A stretch of 64,000 nucleotides of DNA. Source: JAYPAN01 sp049597955 (GTDB lineage Bacteria; Pseudomonadota; Alphaproteobacteria; RS24). Position 1 is the first letter of the stretch; each line of letters starts with the position of its first letter. Under the pieces are notes generated by a model. That model searched no databases, had not been told where the DNA came from, and was given only the letters and a program-made list of their open reading frames with translations. Of this stretch, positions 51,917 through 60,351 are shown piece after piece. The position numbers were made by a program, and so were the translations under genes. Location of the stretch: positions 62,001 through 126,000 of the forward strand of contig JBMYND010000002.1 of NCBI GenBank assembly GCA_049597955.1, written 5' to 3'.

Positions 51917-53313
51917 AATATGTTTCCACACGGGGTGAGGCGGAAAGCCTGTCCTTTGAGGATGCGCTGCTGGCCGGTCTGGCAACCGATGGCGGGCTGT
52001 ATGTGCCGGCCGAATGGCCGAAACTGGACATGGCGACGCTGGCCGGTTTTGCCGGTGCCTCTTATGGTGAAGTGGCGCGCCATGTATTGCAGCCTTTTAT
52101 GGGCGATGATGTTGCCCCGGCGCGGCTTGGCGAGATTATTGATGCGGCCTATGCCGGCTTTGAGCGTGATGAAATAGCCCCGCTTACAGCACTTGATGAC
52201 GGCCAATATTTGCTTGAATTGTTTCACGGCCCGACATTGGCCTTCAAAGATGTTGCCATGCAATTGCTGGCGCGGCTGATGGATGATGCGCTGCAAAGGC
52301 GCGGGCGGCGGGCAACCATAGTCGGTGCGACATCCGGCGATACGGGCGGCGCGGCGATAGAGGCGTTTCGCGGGCGCGAAGCGGTGGATATTTTCATCCT
52401 TTACCCGCAGGGCCGGGTTTCTGATGTGCAGCGCAAGCAAATGACCACACCGGAGGATGCCAATGTGCATGCGCTGGCGGTGGATGGCACATTTGATGAT
52501 TGTCAGGCTTTGGTCAAGGCCATGTTCAACCATGCTGCCTTTCGCGACGAGGTTTCGCTGGCCGGTGTTAATTCCATTAATTGGGCGCGGGTGATGGCGC
52601 AAACCGTCTATTATTTCACCGCTGCCGCGCAATTGGGCGCACCGGGCAAGCGGGTCGCCTTTTCCGTGCCGACCGGCAATTTTGGCGATATTTTCGCCGG
52701 TTATGTGGCGGCGCAAATGGGGCTGCCAATCGCCCAATTAATGATTGCCACCAATGTGAATGATATTTTGGCGCGCACGCTGGCCAGCGGTGTTTATGAA
52801 TTGGGCGAGGTGGTCGCGACTTCCAGCCCCAGCATGGATATTCAGCTATCGAGCAATTTTGAGCGTTTGCTGTTTGAACTGACCGGGCGCGATGCCGGTC
52901 GGGTGCGCTATTGCATGGATAATCTGAAGCAATCAGGTCGGTTTGAATTGAGCGAAGCCGAGCTTTCTTTGCTGCGCGCGCTGTTTGCTGCCGAACGGGT
53001 TGATGAAAGCCAGACGATTGAAGTGATGCAGGATTTCGGTCGCCGCCATGGCATGCAGATTGACCCGCACAGCGCGGTCGGGCTGGGCGCGGCGCGCCGT
53101 GCCATATTGCCTGACGGTGTGCCCATGGTGACGCTGGCCACGGCGCATCCGGCGAAATTTCCAGCCGCCATTGAAAAAGCCTATGACAGCGCGCCCGACA
53201 CACCGGCGCGGGTGCATGATATGTTGGCCAAGCCGGAGCGTTTCACCCCTGTCGCCAATGAGCTGCACGCGGTCGAGCAATTGATACGGGCAGGAACAGG
53301 ACATGGCGCCTAA
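51913..53313 (+). CDS. thrC: Threonine synthase
   Basis: PLP enzyme turning O-phosphohomoserine into threonine. 466 residues, the longer bacterial/fungal type. N-terminal KYVSTRGEAESLSFEDALLAGLATDGGLYVP is typical. The PLP lysine is in GPTLAFKDVAMQ at about 109 and GATSGDTGGAA forms the phosphate cup; SVPTGNFGDIFAGYVA follows. Translation starts at GTG 51913, overlapping the SURF1 stop. The cognate kinase thrB is encoded 5 kb away. The M16 peptidase gene that often follows thrC in related genomes is missing. Confidence 0.96.
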   Translation: MKYVSTRGEAESLSFEDALLAGLATDGGLYVPAEWPKLDMATLAGFAGASYGEVARHVLQPFMGDDVAPARLGEIIDAAYAGFERDEIAPLTALDDGQYLLELFHGPTLAFKDVAMQLLARLMDDALQRRGRRATIVGATSGDTGGAAIEAFRGREAVDIFILYPQGRVSDVQRKQMTTPEDANVHALAVDGTFDDCQALVKAMFNHAAFRDEVSLAGVNSINWARVMAQTVYYFTAAAQLGAPGKRVAFSVPTGNFGDIFAGYVAAQMGLPIAQLMIATNVNDILARTLASGVYELGEVVATSSPSMDIQLSSNFERLLFELTGRDAGRVRYCMDNLKQSGRFELSEAELSLLRALFAAERVDESQTIEVMQDFGRRHGMQIDPHSAVGLGAARRAILPDGVPMVTLATAHPAKFPAAIEKAYDSAPDTPARVHDMLAKPERFTPVANELHAVEQLIRAGTGHGA

Positions 53314-53929
53314 GGCTTCCGCATGGCCCGGGCGATTTCGCCTGAAGCCTTTATCGCTGGCCGTGCTGGGCAAAAACAGTTTGCGGCTGGACGGTGCGCA
53401 AATCTATTTGACGCCGCCTGTCATGGCTGATTATCCGGCATGGGTGCGCTTGCGGCAGGAAAATCAAGCCTATTTGCAACCGCGTGAGCCAAGCTGGCAG
53501 GCGCAGGAATTGACCCGCAGCCATTTTCGCTGGCGCGTGCGCAGCTATAAAACAGAAGCGCGGGCCGGACACAGCTATGCGTTTTTTATCCGGCATCAGG
53601 CGGATGACCGGTTAATGGGGGCGTGCAATCTTGGCCATATCAGGCGCGGCGCGGCACAAATGGCCGGGCTTGGCTATTGGATTGGCGCAGGCTTTGCCAA
53701 TCGCGGCTATATGAGCGAAGCGGTCGGGCTGGTCTGCGATTATGGCTTTGGCGCGCTTGGCCTCAACCGTATTGAGGCGGCTTGCATGATTGACAATCAC
53801 GCCTCGGTGCAAGTCTTGTTGAAAAATAATTTCCGCGAGGAGGGCCGCGCGCGCCATTATCTTAAAATCAATGGCGCATGGGCCGACCACCGCCTGTTTG
53901 CCCTGTGCCGTCAAGATGTCATAGGCTAG
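53303..53929 (+). CDS. GNAT family N-acetyltransferase (RimJ/RimL-like)
   Basis: 208 residues of the Acetyltransf_3 type, which includes ribosomal-protein N-terminal acetyltransferases. The acetyl-CoA-binding segment is GYWIGAGFANRGYMSEAV at about 132-149, and the C-terminal elements ALGLNRIEAACMIDNHASVQVLLKNNF and EGRARHYLKINGAWADHRLF are RimJ-like. ATG 53303 lies inside the end of thrC (11 bp overlap). The target protein cannot be told. Confidence 0.88.
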   Translation: MAPKASAWPGRFRLKPLSLAVLGKNSLRLDGAQIYLTPPVMADYPAWVRLRQENQAYLQPREPSWQAQELTRSHFRWRVRSYKTEARAGHSYAFFIRHQADDRLMGACNLGHIRRGAAQMAGLGYWIGAGFANRGYMSEAVGLVCDYGFGALGLNRIEAACMIDNHASVQVLLKNNFREEGRARHYLKINGAWADHRLFALCRQDVIG

Positions 53930-53933
53930 TTCA

Positions 53934-54866
53934 ATGGCTGTTTTTCCGCGTCTTGCCGATTATTTGCTGCCGGTTTTCATGCTGCTTATGCTGGCCGTTC
54001 CCGCACATGCGCTGGACGCTATGCGTTTGGACAGCCGTTTCTCCGTCACCCATTTATCGCCGCTGATAACCGAGCGTGAGCCGACGCTGCTTTTTGCCGT
54101 GCGCAATGGTGATGACAGCCGCCTGGCTTTGCTTATCACCCGCGCGCCGCTGCCGGTTTTGCTGCGCGCTTTCATGCCCGACGCTGCGCCGCCGCCCGGC
54201 TTGCGGCTGTTTGCCTCCGATGATACGGAGTTTGCCGCCGCGCCGGAAAGGCCCGGCCATTTGACTTTTTTCGCGCCGCCCTCAAGCGTGATGACTTATC
54301 AGCTTTTCGGTGATGATGCAGCGCCGGGGCTATATTTATGGACACCGGCCTATTTTGCCGAGCTGGAAGCGCGCCGCGACACAATGCGGCTTTTTCTGTT
54401 TTCTTTATTGAGTGTGATGTTGCTGGCCGGTCTGTTTGTTGGCCTGTATCGGCGCTCGCGCCGCGCGCTTTATGCCTGTTTCATGGCGTCCAGCATGCTG
54501 ATTTTGCTGGCCGGGCTGTGGCTTGAAAATCTGAGTGCGCTGTTCGACTTATTGACCCTACCGCCCGATAATCGGATTTTGCTGGTTTGGGGCAGTGCCA
54601 CCGCCGCGCTGTTATTGATTGGGTTGGCGCATTTGAATTTGGTGGTGCGTCGCGTTGTGCATCGCAATTATTGGACGCGGGTGGTCATTTCCTGCGATAT
54701 TTGCCTTGCTGTGATGGCCGGTTTCAGTATCGCCGCGCTGGCCGTGCCGGAATATGCGGGTCTGTTGACCGGTGATTTGATTGATATGGGTCTGGTGATG
54801 ACCATTGCTGCCAGCCTTATCGGCGCACTGTTCGTGCCCGAACGCCGCTTCGACACACGCCTTTGA
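53934..54866 (+). CDS. 7TMR-DISM-like membrane sensor lacking an output domain
   Basis: 310 residues. A signal peptide (cleavage near AVPAHALD) is followed by an extracytoplasmic beta-rich domain to about 145, with a region like the DISM extracellular module (LYLWTPAYFAELEARRD). Then come at least five hydrophobic helices to about 300: LFLFSLLSVMLLAGLFVGLY, ALYACFMASSMLILLAGLWL, VWGSATAALLLIGLAHLNLV, VVISCDICLAVMAGFSIAAL and MGLVMTIAASLIGALFV. The protein stops at VPERRFDTRL, just where family members continue into GGDEF, EAL or kinase domains. Either truncated or a genuine outputless receptor. The gene starts 4 bp after the GNAT gene and converges on yqgE. Confidence 0.65.
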   Translation: MAVFPRLADYLLPVFMLLMLAVPAHALDAMRLDSRFSVTHLSPLITEREPTLLFAVRNGDDSRLALLITRAPLPVLLRAFMPDAAPPPGLRLFASDDTEFAAAPERPGHLTFFAPPSSVMTYQLFGDDAAPGLYLWTPAYFAELEARRDTMRLFLFSLLSVMLLAGLFVGLYRRSRRALYACFMASSMLILLAGLWLENLSALFDLLTLPPDNRILLVWGSATAALLLIGLAHLNLVVRRVVHRNYWTRVVISCDICLAVMAGFSIAALAVPEYAGLLTGDLIDMGLVMTIAASLIGALFVPERRFDTRL

Positions 54867-54880
54867 CGATATAGTCGCCC

Positions 54881-55447
54881 TCATGCTTCGCCGCCGCTTT
54901 GGCTGAGAAGCGCAGGGTCAATGCCGAGGCTGGCCACAGCCTTGCCCCATATTTCCTCCGGTCGCGGGTCGAAAATCAGGCTTTGGTCGCCCGCTGCCAC
55001 CAGCCAGGCATTATCCTGTAATTCGCCCTCCAATTGCCCCGGCCCCCATCCGGCATAGCCGAGCACAAGGCGCATATGCGCCGGCCCGCGATTGCGCGCC
55101 GCATCTTTCAATATCTCAACCGATTGCGTCACTTGCACCGGCACTTCCTCACTGTCATTGGAGCGCGGCGCGGCGGTGAACAGCACATAGCCATTTTCGC
55201 CCTGCACCGGCCCGCCAATGAATATCGGCATATTGACCAGACCGGTGCGGCCAATTTCTTCCGGCATGGTTTGTAATATATCTTTCAGCGTCAGCCCTTC
55301 CGCCGGGTGGTTAATCACAAAACCCATTGCGCCCTCATCATTATGCGACAAAATATAAATCGCACTGCGCTCAAAACGCGGATCACCCATATCGGGCATG
55401 GCGAGCAGGAGTTTGCCCTGCAAATTGTCAATTTTGGTTTTGCTCAT
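54881..55447 (-). CDS. YqgE/AlgH family protein (DUF179)
   Basis: 188 residues of the widespread DUF179 family; molecular function unknown, historically linked to alginate regulation in Pseudomonas as AlgH. Family motifs: GKLLLAMPDMGDPRFERSAIYI, GAMGFVINHPAEGLTL, IGGPVQGENGYVLF and LVLGYAGWGPGQLEGELQDNAWL. The start faces the DsbD-like gene, with about 120 bp of divergent promoter space. Confidence 0.93.
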   Translation of the reverse strand: MSKTKIDNLQGKLLLAMPDMGDPRFERSAIYILSHNDEGAMGFVINHPAEGLTLKDILQTMPEEIGRTGLVNMPIFIGGPVQGENGYVLFTAAPRSNDSEEVPVQVTQSVEILKDAARNRGPAHMRLVLGYAGWGPGQLEGELQDNAWLVAAGDQSLIFDPRPEEIWGKAVASLGIDPALLSQSGGEA

Positions 55448-55569
55448 GCGCCGATGTTAGGCAGGCCATTGCAGGCTGACAACTTTTTTTGAACCTGTCG
55501 GCACTGCGCCTCACCGGCAACGCTTTGGGTCGGCGCGGCCAAAACCCGCTCGTCGCTTGCGACAAAACC

Positions 55570-56439
55570 ATGTATAAAACGCTCATGCGATGCGTTGCGG
55601 CATATTTGATGCGGGCTTTTTCCGCCCTTGGCTTGTCTGTGTTGATGGCAATGGGCTGGCATGGGCAGGCTGTGGCGGCCAGTTCCGATTGGCAGGATTT
55701 CAATAATGGCCGCGCCCGTCTGGTGACCGGCCAGCATGATGGCCAGACCTATATTGCCATGCAGCTTGATTTGGCACCGGGCTGGCACAGTTACTGGCAA
55801 TATCCCGGTGCCAGCGGCATCAGCCCCGAATTTAACTTTACCGGCTCCGGCGACACTGATTTCGGGCCGGTGATTTATCAGGCGCCATATTTTTTTGACG
55901 ATGAGGCGGGCGGCTTTTACGGCTATCAAGGGCAGGTCGGCTTTGCCGCCCCATTAATGCGTCCGCAAGGCCAATTGCGCCTTGAAGCGTTTATCGGTGT
56001 GTGCCGCGAGATTTGTATTCCGGTTGAATTGTCGCTGGCGCTGGACTGGCAGGCCAGCAACGAACCGGCCGATAATGCTTTTATCGGGCAGGTTTTGGCG
56101 GCCCGACCGGCTGCCCCTTCCGCCCGTCTGGCGATAGGCAATGCCAGTTTTGACGGGGTTTCCCTGCAAGTGGTGATAACCGGTCAGGCGCTGGAAAATC
56201 CGGTGCTGATGGCAGTGCCGGGCCCGCATGATGTGTTGGGCAGCCCGTATATTGCCGCGCGCCACGCCAATGCGTTTCTGGTCGAAATGCCGGCCTGGTC
56301 GAAACTTGACCATCCGTTAATTGGCCGATCGCTGAATTTTATTGTTCGAGACGGTGGCCATGCGATTGAACAGCTTGTAAAAGTATCCGACCACAGACTT
56401 ATGTCGCAAACCGAAGATGATAATGAGGTGACAAAATGA
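55570..56439 (+). CDS. Periplasmic DsbD N-domain-like protein
   Basis: 289 residues from ATG 55570; ATG 55585 and 55609 are also possible, none with a clear ribosome site. Signal peptide ending near AVAASSD, then an immunoglobulin-like domain related to the N-terminal thiol:disulfide interchange domain of DsbD/ScsB. Key features are LAPGWHSYWQYPGASGISP and the redox Cys pair in FIGVCREICIPVELSL (CxxxC), which fits DsbD-alpha. The electron-transferring membrane domain of DsbD is absent, so a partner elsewhere is implied. Stop and start codons overlap with the peroxiredoxin gene, suggesting a shared thiol-redox role. Confidence 0.85.
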   Translation: MYKTLMRCVAAYLMRAFSALGLSVLMAMGWHGQAVAASSDWQDFNNGRARLVTGQHDGQTYIAMQLDLAPGWHSYWQYPGASGISPEFNFTGSGDTDFGPVIYQAPYFFDDEAGGFYGYQGQVGFAAPLMRPQGQLRLEAFIGVCREICIPVELSLALDWQASNEPADNAFIGQVLAARPAAPSARLAIGNASFDGVSLQVVITGQALENPVLMAVPGPHDVLGSPYIAARHANAFLVEMPAWSKLDHPLIGRSLNFIVRDGGHAIEQLVKVSDHRLMSQTEDDNEVTK

Positions 56440-56924
56440 CTATCAAAGCCGGAGACAAAATACCCGCAGCCCAGCTTATGCACATGACCGATGCCGGGCC
56501 GACGCCGATAAGCACGGATGAGCTGTTTACGGGCAAGACAGTAGCGCTGTTTGCCCTGCCGGGCGCGTTTACCCCGACCTGCTCCAACCAGCATTTGCCG
56601 GGCTATATTGAAAAGGCCGAAGAATTGCGCGCCGGTGGTGTCGATACGATTATTTGCCTGTCGGTTAATGATGCCTTTGTGATGGGCGCTTGGGGCCAGC
56701 AGCAGGGCGCAACAGGCAAGGTGATGATGGTTGCTGACGGCAATGCCGAGTTGACGCAAAAAATGGGTCTCAGCATGGATGGCTCAGGCTTTGGCATGGG
56801 CACGCGTTCGCTGCGCTATTCCATGCTGGTGCGCGATGGCGTGGTCGAGACGCTGAACCTTGAGCAGAATCCGGGCAAGGCGATTGACAGCGGCGCGGAA
56901 AACCTGCTGTCGCAACTCGGCTGA
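56436..56924 (+). CDS. Peroxiredoxin of the Prx5 (AhpE-like/TypeII) group
   Basis: Thiol peroxidase reducing H2O2 and organic peroxides. 162 residues. The peroxidatic Cys lies in ALPGAFTPTCSNQHLPGY at about 48, the Prx5 signature. NDAFVMGAWG and GMGTRSLRYSMLV are further family blocks. A second resolving Cys is seen only at ICLSVND (about 73), so the enzyme may be glutathione- or glutaredoxin-dependent; gshA is in this window. Overlaps the DsbD-like gene by 4 nt and converges on rnhA with a 4-bp gap. Confidence 0.93.
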   Translation: MTIKAGDKIPAAQLMHMTDAGPTPISTDELFTGKTVALFALPGAFTPTCSNQHLPGYIEKAEELRAGGVDTIICLSVNDAFVMGAWGQQQGATGKVMMVADGNAELTQKMGLSMDGSGFGMGTRSLRYSMLVRDGVVETLNLEQNPGKAIDSGAENLLSQLG

Positions 56925-56928
56925 CCGG

Positions 56929-57372
56929 TCAAATCATATAAGGGGCCATGCCAAGCCGTGCCAGCTCATCGGCGCGTTCATTGCCGGCATGTCCCGCATG
57001 ACCTTTTACCCAAGCCCAAGCGACTTGGTGGCGGGCGCATTGGGCATCAAGCGCCTGCCATAAATCGACATTTTTGACCGGCTTTTTGGCGGCGGTTTTC
57101 CAGCCATTGCGCTTCCAATTGGCCATCCATGATGTAATGCCGTCTTTCACATAAGTGCTGTCAGTTACCAGCCGAATGGCGCGGCCCTCGGGCAGGCTTT
57201 TCAAAGCTTCAATAGCGGCCATTAATTCCATCCGATTATTGGTGGTTGATTTTTCCCCGCCCTTTAGCTCAACAACGCCGTCCGGCCCCTCCAGCCTGGC
57301 GCCCCAACCGCCGGGGCCGGGATTGCCGGAACAAGCACCATCGGTGAAAATCTCATAATCGACATCAGCCAT
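56929..57372 (-). CDS. rnhA: Ribonuclease HI
   Basis: Degrades RNA in RNA:DNA hybrids. 147 residues with the D-E-D-D active site: FTDGACSGNPGPGGWG (Asp10), TTNNRMELMA (Glu), LVTDSTYVKDGI (Asp) and VKGHAGHAGNERADELA (His and last Asp). AAGGAG precedes ATG 57372. Third gene of the ispH-thrB-rnhA run, a common alphaproteobacterial order. Confidence 0.97.
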   Translation of the reverse strand: MADVDYEIFTDGACSGNPGPGGWGARLEGPDGVVELKGGEKSTTNNRMELMAAIEALKSLPEGRAIRLVTDSTYVKDGITSWMANWKRNGWKTAAKKPVKNVDLWQALDAQCARHQVAWAWVKGHAGHAGNERADELARLGMAPYMI

Positions 57373-57391
57373 TGCTGTCTCCTTTTATCGG

Positions 57392-58366
57392 CTATCCGGT
57401 CACGCCATAATCGGCGGCGCTGTTGGCCTTGCGGTGAAAGCGCAAACGCCGCAAATAATCGGTCGGGTTTTTCGGCACGACCAGAGCGTCATCCTTGCGG
57501 TGCAGCCAGTCATGCAGACGGGTCAGCAAAAACCGCATGGCCGCGCCGCTGCACAAAATTGGCAGGGCGGCCAATTCGTCTTCTTGCAAGCGACGAATGC
57601 TTTGATAGCCATCGAGAAAGGCGCGCGCCTTGGTGATGTTGAAACTGATATCGGCCTCAAAGCACCAAGCATTCAAGGCAATGGCGATGTCATAGGCCAG
57701 CGCATCTTCGCAAGCGAAATAAAAATCAATAATGCCGGACAGGCCCGCCTTGTCGAAAAACACATTATCGGGGAAATAATCGGCATGGATAATGCCGCGC
57801 GGTAAATCATGCGGCCATTGGCCGGTTATGCGGGCAAGCTCGGCTTCTATCGTCTCGGCAAGCTCCGGTGCAACCGCATTGGCTTGGGTGCGGCACAGGG
57901 CGAATAATTCCGGCCAATCATTGACCGAATGGGTGTTGGCGCGGGTTTGGCTGAAATCACCGGCGGCCAAATGCAGTTGCGCCATACCGGCACCGGCGGC
58001 ATGACAATGTTGCGGCTTGGGGGTTTTCACGCTGCGCCCGTCAAGAAAACTGACCAGCGCGGCGGGGCGTCCGGCCAGTTCGCCCGACAAAGCCGCGCCA
58101 TCGCGCGCAAGCGGGCAGGGGCATGAAATACCTGCCGCGCCCAAATGCTGCATCAGCGACAGAAAAAACGGCAAATCCTGCGGCGCAACGCCGGTTTCCG
58201 TGTCTTCGTAAAGCGTCAGCACATAGCGGTTATTTTCTGCCGTCACCAGATAATTTGTGTTCTGCACCCCCGCCGCAATGCCGGTTGCGGTGAAAGGCGG
58301 CGACAGGCCATAGCCGGTCAGAAAAGCGTCCAGCGCGTCTTGGGTGATTTGGGTGAACACCGCCAT
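57392..58366 (-). CDS. thrB: Homoserine kinase (type II, APH fold)
   Basis: Phosphorylates homoserine for ThrC. 324 residues of the kinase-like-fold homoserine kinase found in Alphaproteobacteria and Pseudomonas, not the GHMP type. MAVFTQITQDALDAFLTGYGL is the typical start. The catalytic motif IIHADYFPDNVFFD and metal motif GIIDFYFACEDALAYDIAIAL are intact. It lies 2 bp downstream of ispH. Confidence 0.95.
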   Translation of the reverse strand: MAVFTQITQDALDAFLTGYGLSPPFTATGIAAGVQNTNYLVTAENNRYVLTLYEDTETGVAPQDLPFFLSLMQHLGAAGISCPCPLARDGAALSGELAGRPAALVSFLDGRSVKTPKPQHCHAAGAGMAQLHLAAGDFSQTRANTHSVNDWPELFALCRTQANAVAPELAETIEAELARITGQWPHDLPRGIIHADYFPDNVFFDKAGLSGIIDFYFACEDALAYDIAIALNAWCFEADISFNITKARAFLDGYQSIRRLQEDELAALPILCSGAAMRFLLTRLHDWLHRKDDALVVPKNPTDYLRRLRFHRKANSAADYGVTG

Positions 58367-58368
58367 TG

Positions 58369-59370
58369 TCAGGCGCTTTCCCGCAGGCTGCGCGGCAATT
58401 TGAAATGCACATGCTCCTCAATGCCGGATAATTCTTCGACCTGCACATCAAAGCGCGCCTCAAAAGCGGCAATCACTTCGCGGGTGATTTCTTCCGGCGC
58501 GGAAGCACCAGCCGTCAGTCCGACCGCGATAAGCGCGCTGCTGTTTTGCGCCGCCGCCTGCAAATCGGCCCAATCAATATCGTCAGCCCCGCCAATCAGC
58601 ATGGCCTTGGCACATCCGGCGCGCAGCGCAACCTCGACCAGCCTTTGCGAATTGGATGAATTGGGCGCGCCAATAACAAGAATATGGTCAGCTTGCGGGG
58701 CCATTTGCTTGACCGCCGCCTGCCGATTGGTGGTGGCATAGCAAATATCGTCCTTATGCGGCGGTGCAATATCGGGAAAGCGCGCTTGCAAAGCGTCAAT
58801 AATGGCGGCCGTGTCATCAACCGATAATGTGGTCTGGGTGACATAGGCAAGCGGGCGCAAACTGCCCTGCGCATCAACCGGCGGGGTGAAGGCGGCGACA
58901 TCTGCTTCGGTTTCAATCAATGTCATACTGCCATTTGGCACTTGCCCCATTGTGCCGATAACTTCCGGATGGCCGGCATGGCCGACCAGCAAAATATGAT
59001 AACCCGCCTCGAAATGGCGCGCGGCCTCAATATGCACTTTGGACACGAGCGGGCAGGTGGCATCAAGCCAGTTCAGCCCGCGCGCATCAGCCGCTTGCGG
59101 CACGGATTTGGCAACCCCATGGGCGGAAAAAATCACCGGCGCGCCATTTGGCACCGCATCCAACTCATCGACAAAAATCGCGCCCATTTGCTCAAGCCTG
59201 CCAACCACACGGGCATTATGGACAATTTCATGGCGCACATAGACGGGCGGCCCGAATTTCTCCAATGCGCGCTCGACAATTTGCACCGCCCTGTCCACAC
59301 CGGCACAAAAGCCGCGCGGTTTTGCCAGCATCAGACGCAGTTTCAGCCGATTATTCTGGTCAGTGCTCAC
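58369..59370 (-). CDS. ispH: 4-hydroxy-3-methylbut-2-enyl diphosphate reductase
   Basis: Last step of the MEP isoprenoid pathway, a [4Fe-4S] enzyme. I choose GTG 59370 (MSTDQNNRLKLRLMLA) because CAGGAGA lies 5 nt upstream; a longer frame to 59469 overlaps the divergent lipoprotein gene. 333 residues. The three cluster cysteines are in PRGFCAGVDRAVQIV, DATCPLVSKVH and CYATTNRQAAV, and the VGHAGHPEV and APNSSNSQRLVEVA substrate motifs are present. Confidence 0.96.
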   Translation of the reverse strand: MSTDQNNRLKLRLMLAKPRGFCAGVDRAVQIVERALEKFGPPVYVRHEIVHNARVVGRLEQMGAIFVDELDAVPNGAPVIFSAHGVAKSVPQAADARGLNWLDATCPLVSKVHIEAARHFEAGYHILLVGHAGHPEVIGTMGQVPNGSMTLIETEADVAAFTPPVDAQGSLRPLAYVTQTTLSVDDTAAIIDALQARFPDIAPPHKDDICYATTNRQAAVKQMAPQADHILVIGAPNSSNSQRLVEVALRAGCAKAMLIGGADDIDWADLQAAAQNSSALIAVGLTAGASAPEEITREVIAAFEARFDVQVEELSGIEEHVHFKLPRSLRESA

Positions 59371-59437
59371 ATTGTCTCCTGTTACTTTATCGCCGGATAG
59401 GGGCAATTGGGCTTGTCGGCAAGGCCGGGTTTGGATA

Positions 59438-60016
59438 ATGTCGCATTCACTTATGAGCCAGCAAAGCAAATCATTCGCCGCAACGCCTACAGATAGGCAA
59501 AGCCATGGCCCCGCGTCAAGTTTCTTGCGCCTTGCCGCACCTTTAACGGTGCTGGCGCTGGCCGCGCTGCTGTCGGCCTGTGGCGGCGGCCCGCGTCAGA
59601 TTGTTGAGCGTCAATGCCCGCCGGTTCAGATATTGGCACCGGCTGATTTATGGCAATCACCGGCAGATGAAACGGCGCGCGCCGCGCTGAACAAAGTCTC
59701 GCTTATCTGTTTTAAGGATAATGAAAAGGACGAGCTGACCGCGCAAGTCACGATTGAGGGGGAACAGACCAGCCCCGGCGTCGCCATGCCGCTGTTTACC
59801 GCCGTTTTGGGCGAAGATGACAATGTGCTGATGCGCACGCAATATGACATTAAAAAACCGGATACCCGCTTTGCCGCCGCCTTGCCGCCCGTGCAATATG
59901 CATTGCTGGCGCAAGCGGCCAGCAAGCGGCGTCTGGTGGTTGGTTTTGTGTTGAGTGAGGCGCAACTGGCGGCCAATCGGGCGGTTTGGCGTGACCGGCT
60001 CAATCTGACCGAATAG
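59438..60016 (+). CDS. Putative lipoprotein of unknown function
   Basis: 192 residues from ATG 59438 (or 59453). After a polar N-terminus of about 40 residues comes a hydrophobic run and the lipobox LALAALLSACGGG, so the mature protein should be a lipid-anchored 130-140 residue domain. No family is recognised; the mature part has CPPVQILAPADLW, LICFKDNEKDELTAQVTIEG and ASKRRLVVGFVLSEAQL. Divergent from ispH. It ends about 90 bp before the glycine riboswitch promoter region. Confidence 0.75.
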   Translation: MSHSLMSQQSKSFAATPTDRQSHGPASSFLRLAAPLTVLALAALLSACGGGPRQIVERQCPPVQILAPADLWQSPADETARAALNKVSLICFKDNEKDELTAQVTIEGEQTSPGVAMPLFTAVLGEDDNVLMRTQYDIKKPDTRFAAALPPVQYALLAQAASKRRLVVGFVLSEAQLAANRAVWRDRLNLTE

Positions 60017-60069
60017 GCGTCCGCAAGTCAGATTTCCCCAGAATTAAATGCTGCGACGTCACGCCCGCT

Positions 60070-60097
60070 TTGACACGGCGCGACTCGGTGCTAAGGT
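60070..60097 (+). promoter_or_regulatory. Candidate promoter of the gcv operon
   Basis: TTGACA (60070-60075), a 16-nt spacer and TAAGGT (60092-60097). A start around 60104 would place the first glycine aptamer at the very 5' end of the transcript. Confidence 0.5.
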
Positions 60098-60115
60098 CAT
60101 GAGACATAAGACCCG

Positions 60116-60300
60116 CACGGGAGAAACTGCCCTTTGTGGCAGGGCCGAAGGAGCAACCGCCCTCGGAAACTCTCAGGCAAAAGGACCGTGTGGCGATGAA
60201 ACTCTGGAAAGCAGCCCTTAATGCATGAATTAACGGCTCACCGACGGGGTAGGGGGCGGGCGCAAGCTTGCACCGAAATCTCTCAGGTTCCATGACAGAG
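60116..60300 (+). ncRNA. Tandem glycine riboswitch (gcvT element)
   Basis: Two aptamers joined by an 11-nt linker. Aptamer 1 is closed by CACGG (60116-60120) with CCGTG (60186-60190) and holds the conserved GGAGAAA, GCCGAAGGAGCAA and GGAAACTCTCAGGCAAAAGG strings. Aptamer 2 is closed by CTCTG (60202-60206) with CAGAG (60296-60300) and holds CACCGACGGGGTAG and ATCTCTCAGGTTCC. Such tandem RNAs turn on the glycine cleavage operon when glycine is plentiful. Confidence 0.96.
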
Positions 60301-60303
60301 GAG

Positions 60304-60348
60304 GGCGACTTGGCCACCGGATGCGCTGGTGGGGCTAATGGAGTCGCC
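60304..60348 (+). promoter_or_regulatory. Riboswitch expression platform sequestering the gcvT ribosome site
   Basis: GGCGACT (60304-60310) pairs perfectly with AGTCGCC (60342-60348), and inside it CCACC (60314-60318) with GGTGG (60328-60332). The outer stem covers part of the GGAG ribosome site (60340-60343), so folding would block gcvT translation. No terminator-like T run follows, pointing to translational rather than transcriptional control. Confidence 0.65.
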
Positions 60349-60351
60349 ATA

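Noticed and set aside
60268..60351. Earlier in-frame ATG starts for gcvT
   Set aside because: They lie inside the second glycine aptamer and lack a ribosome site; ATG 60352 gives the family N-terminus.
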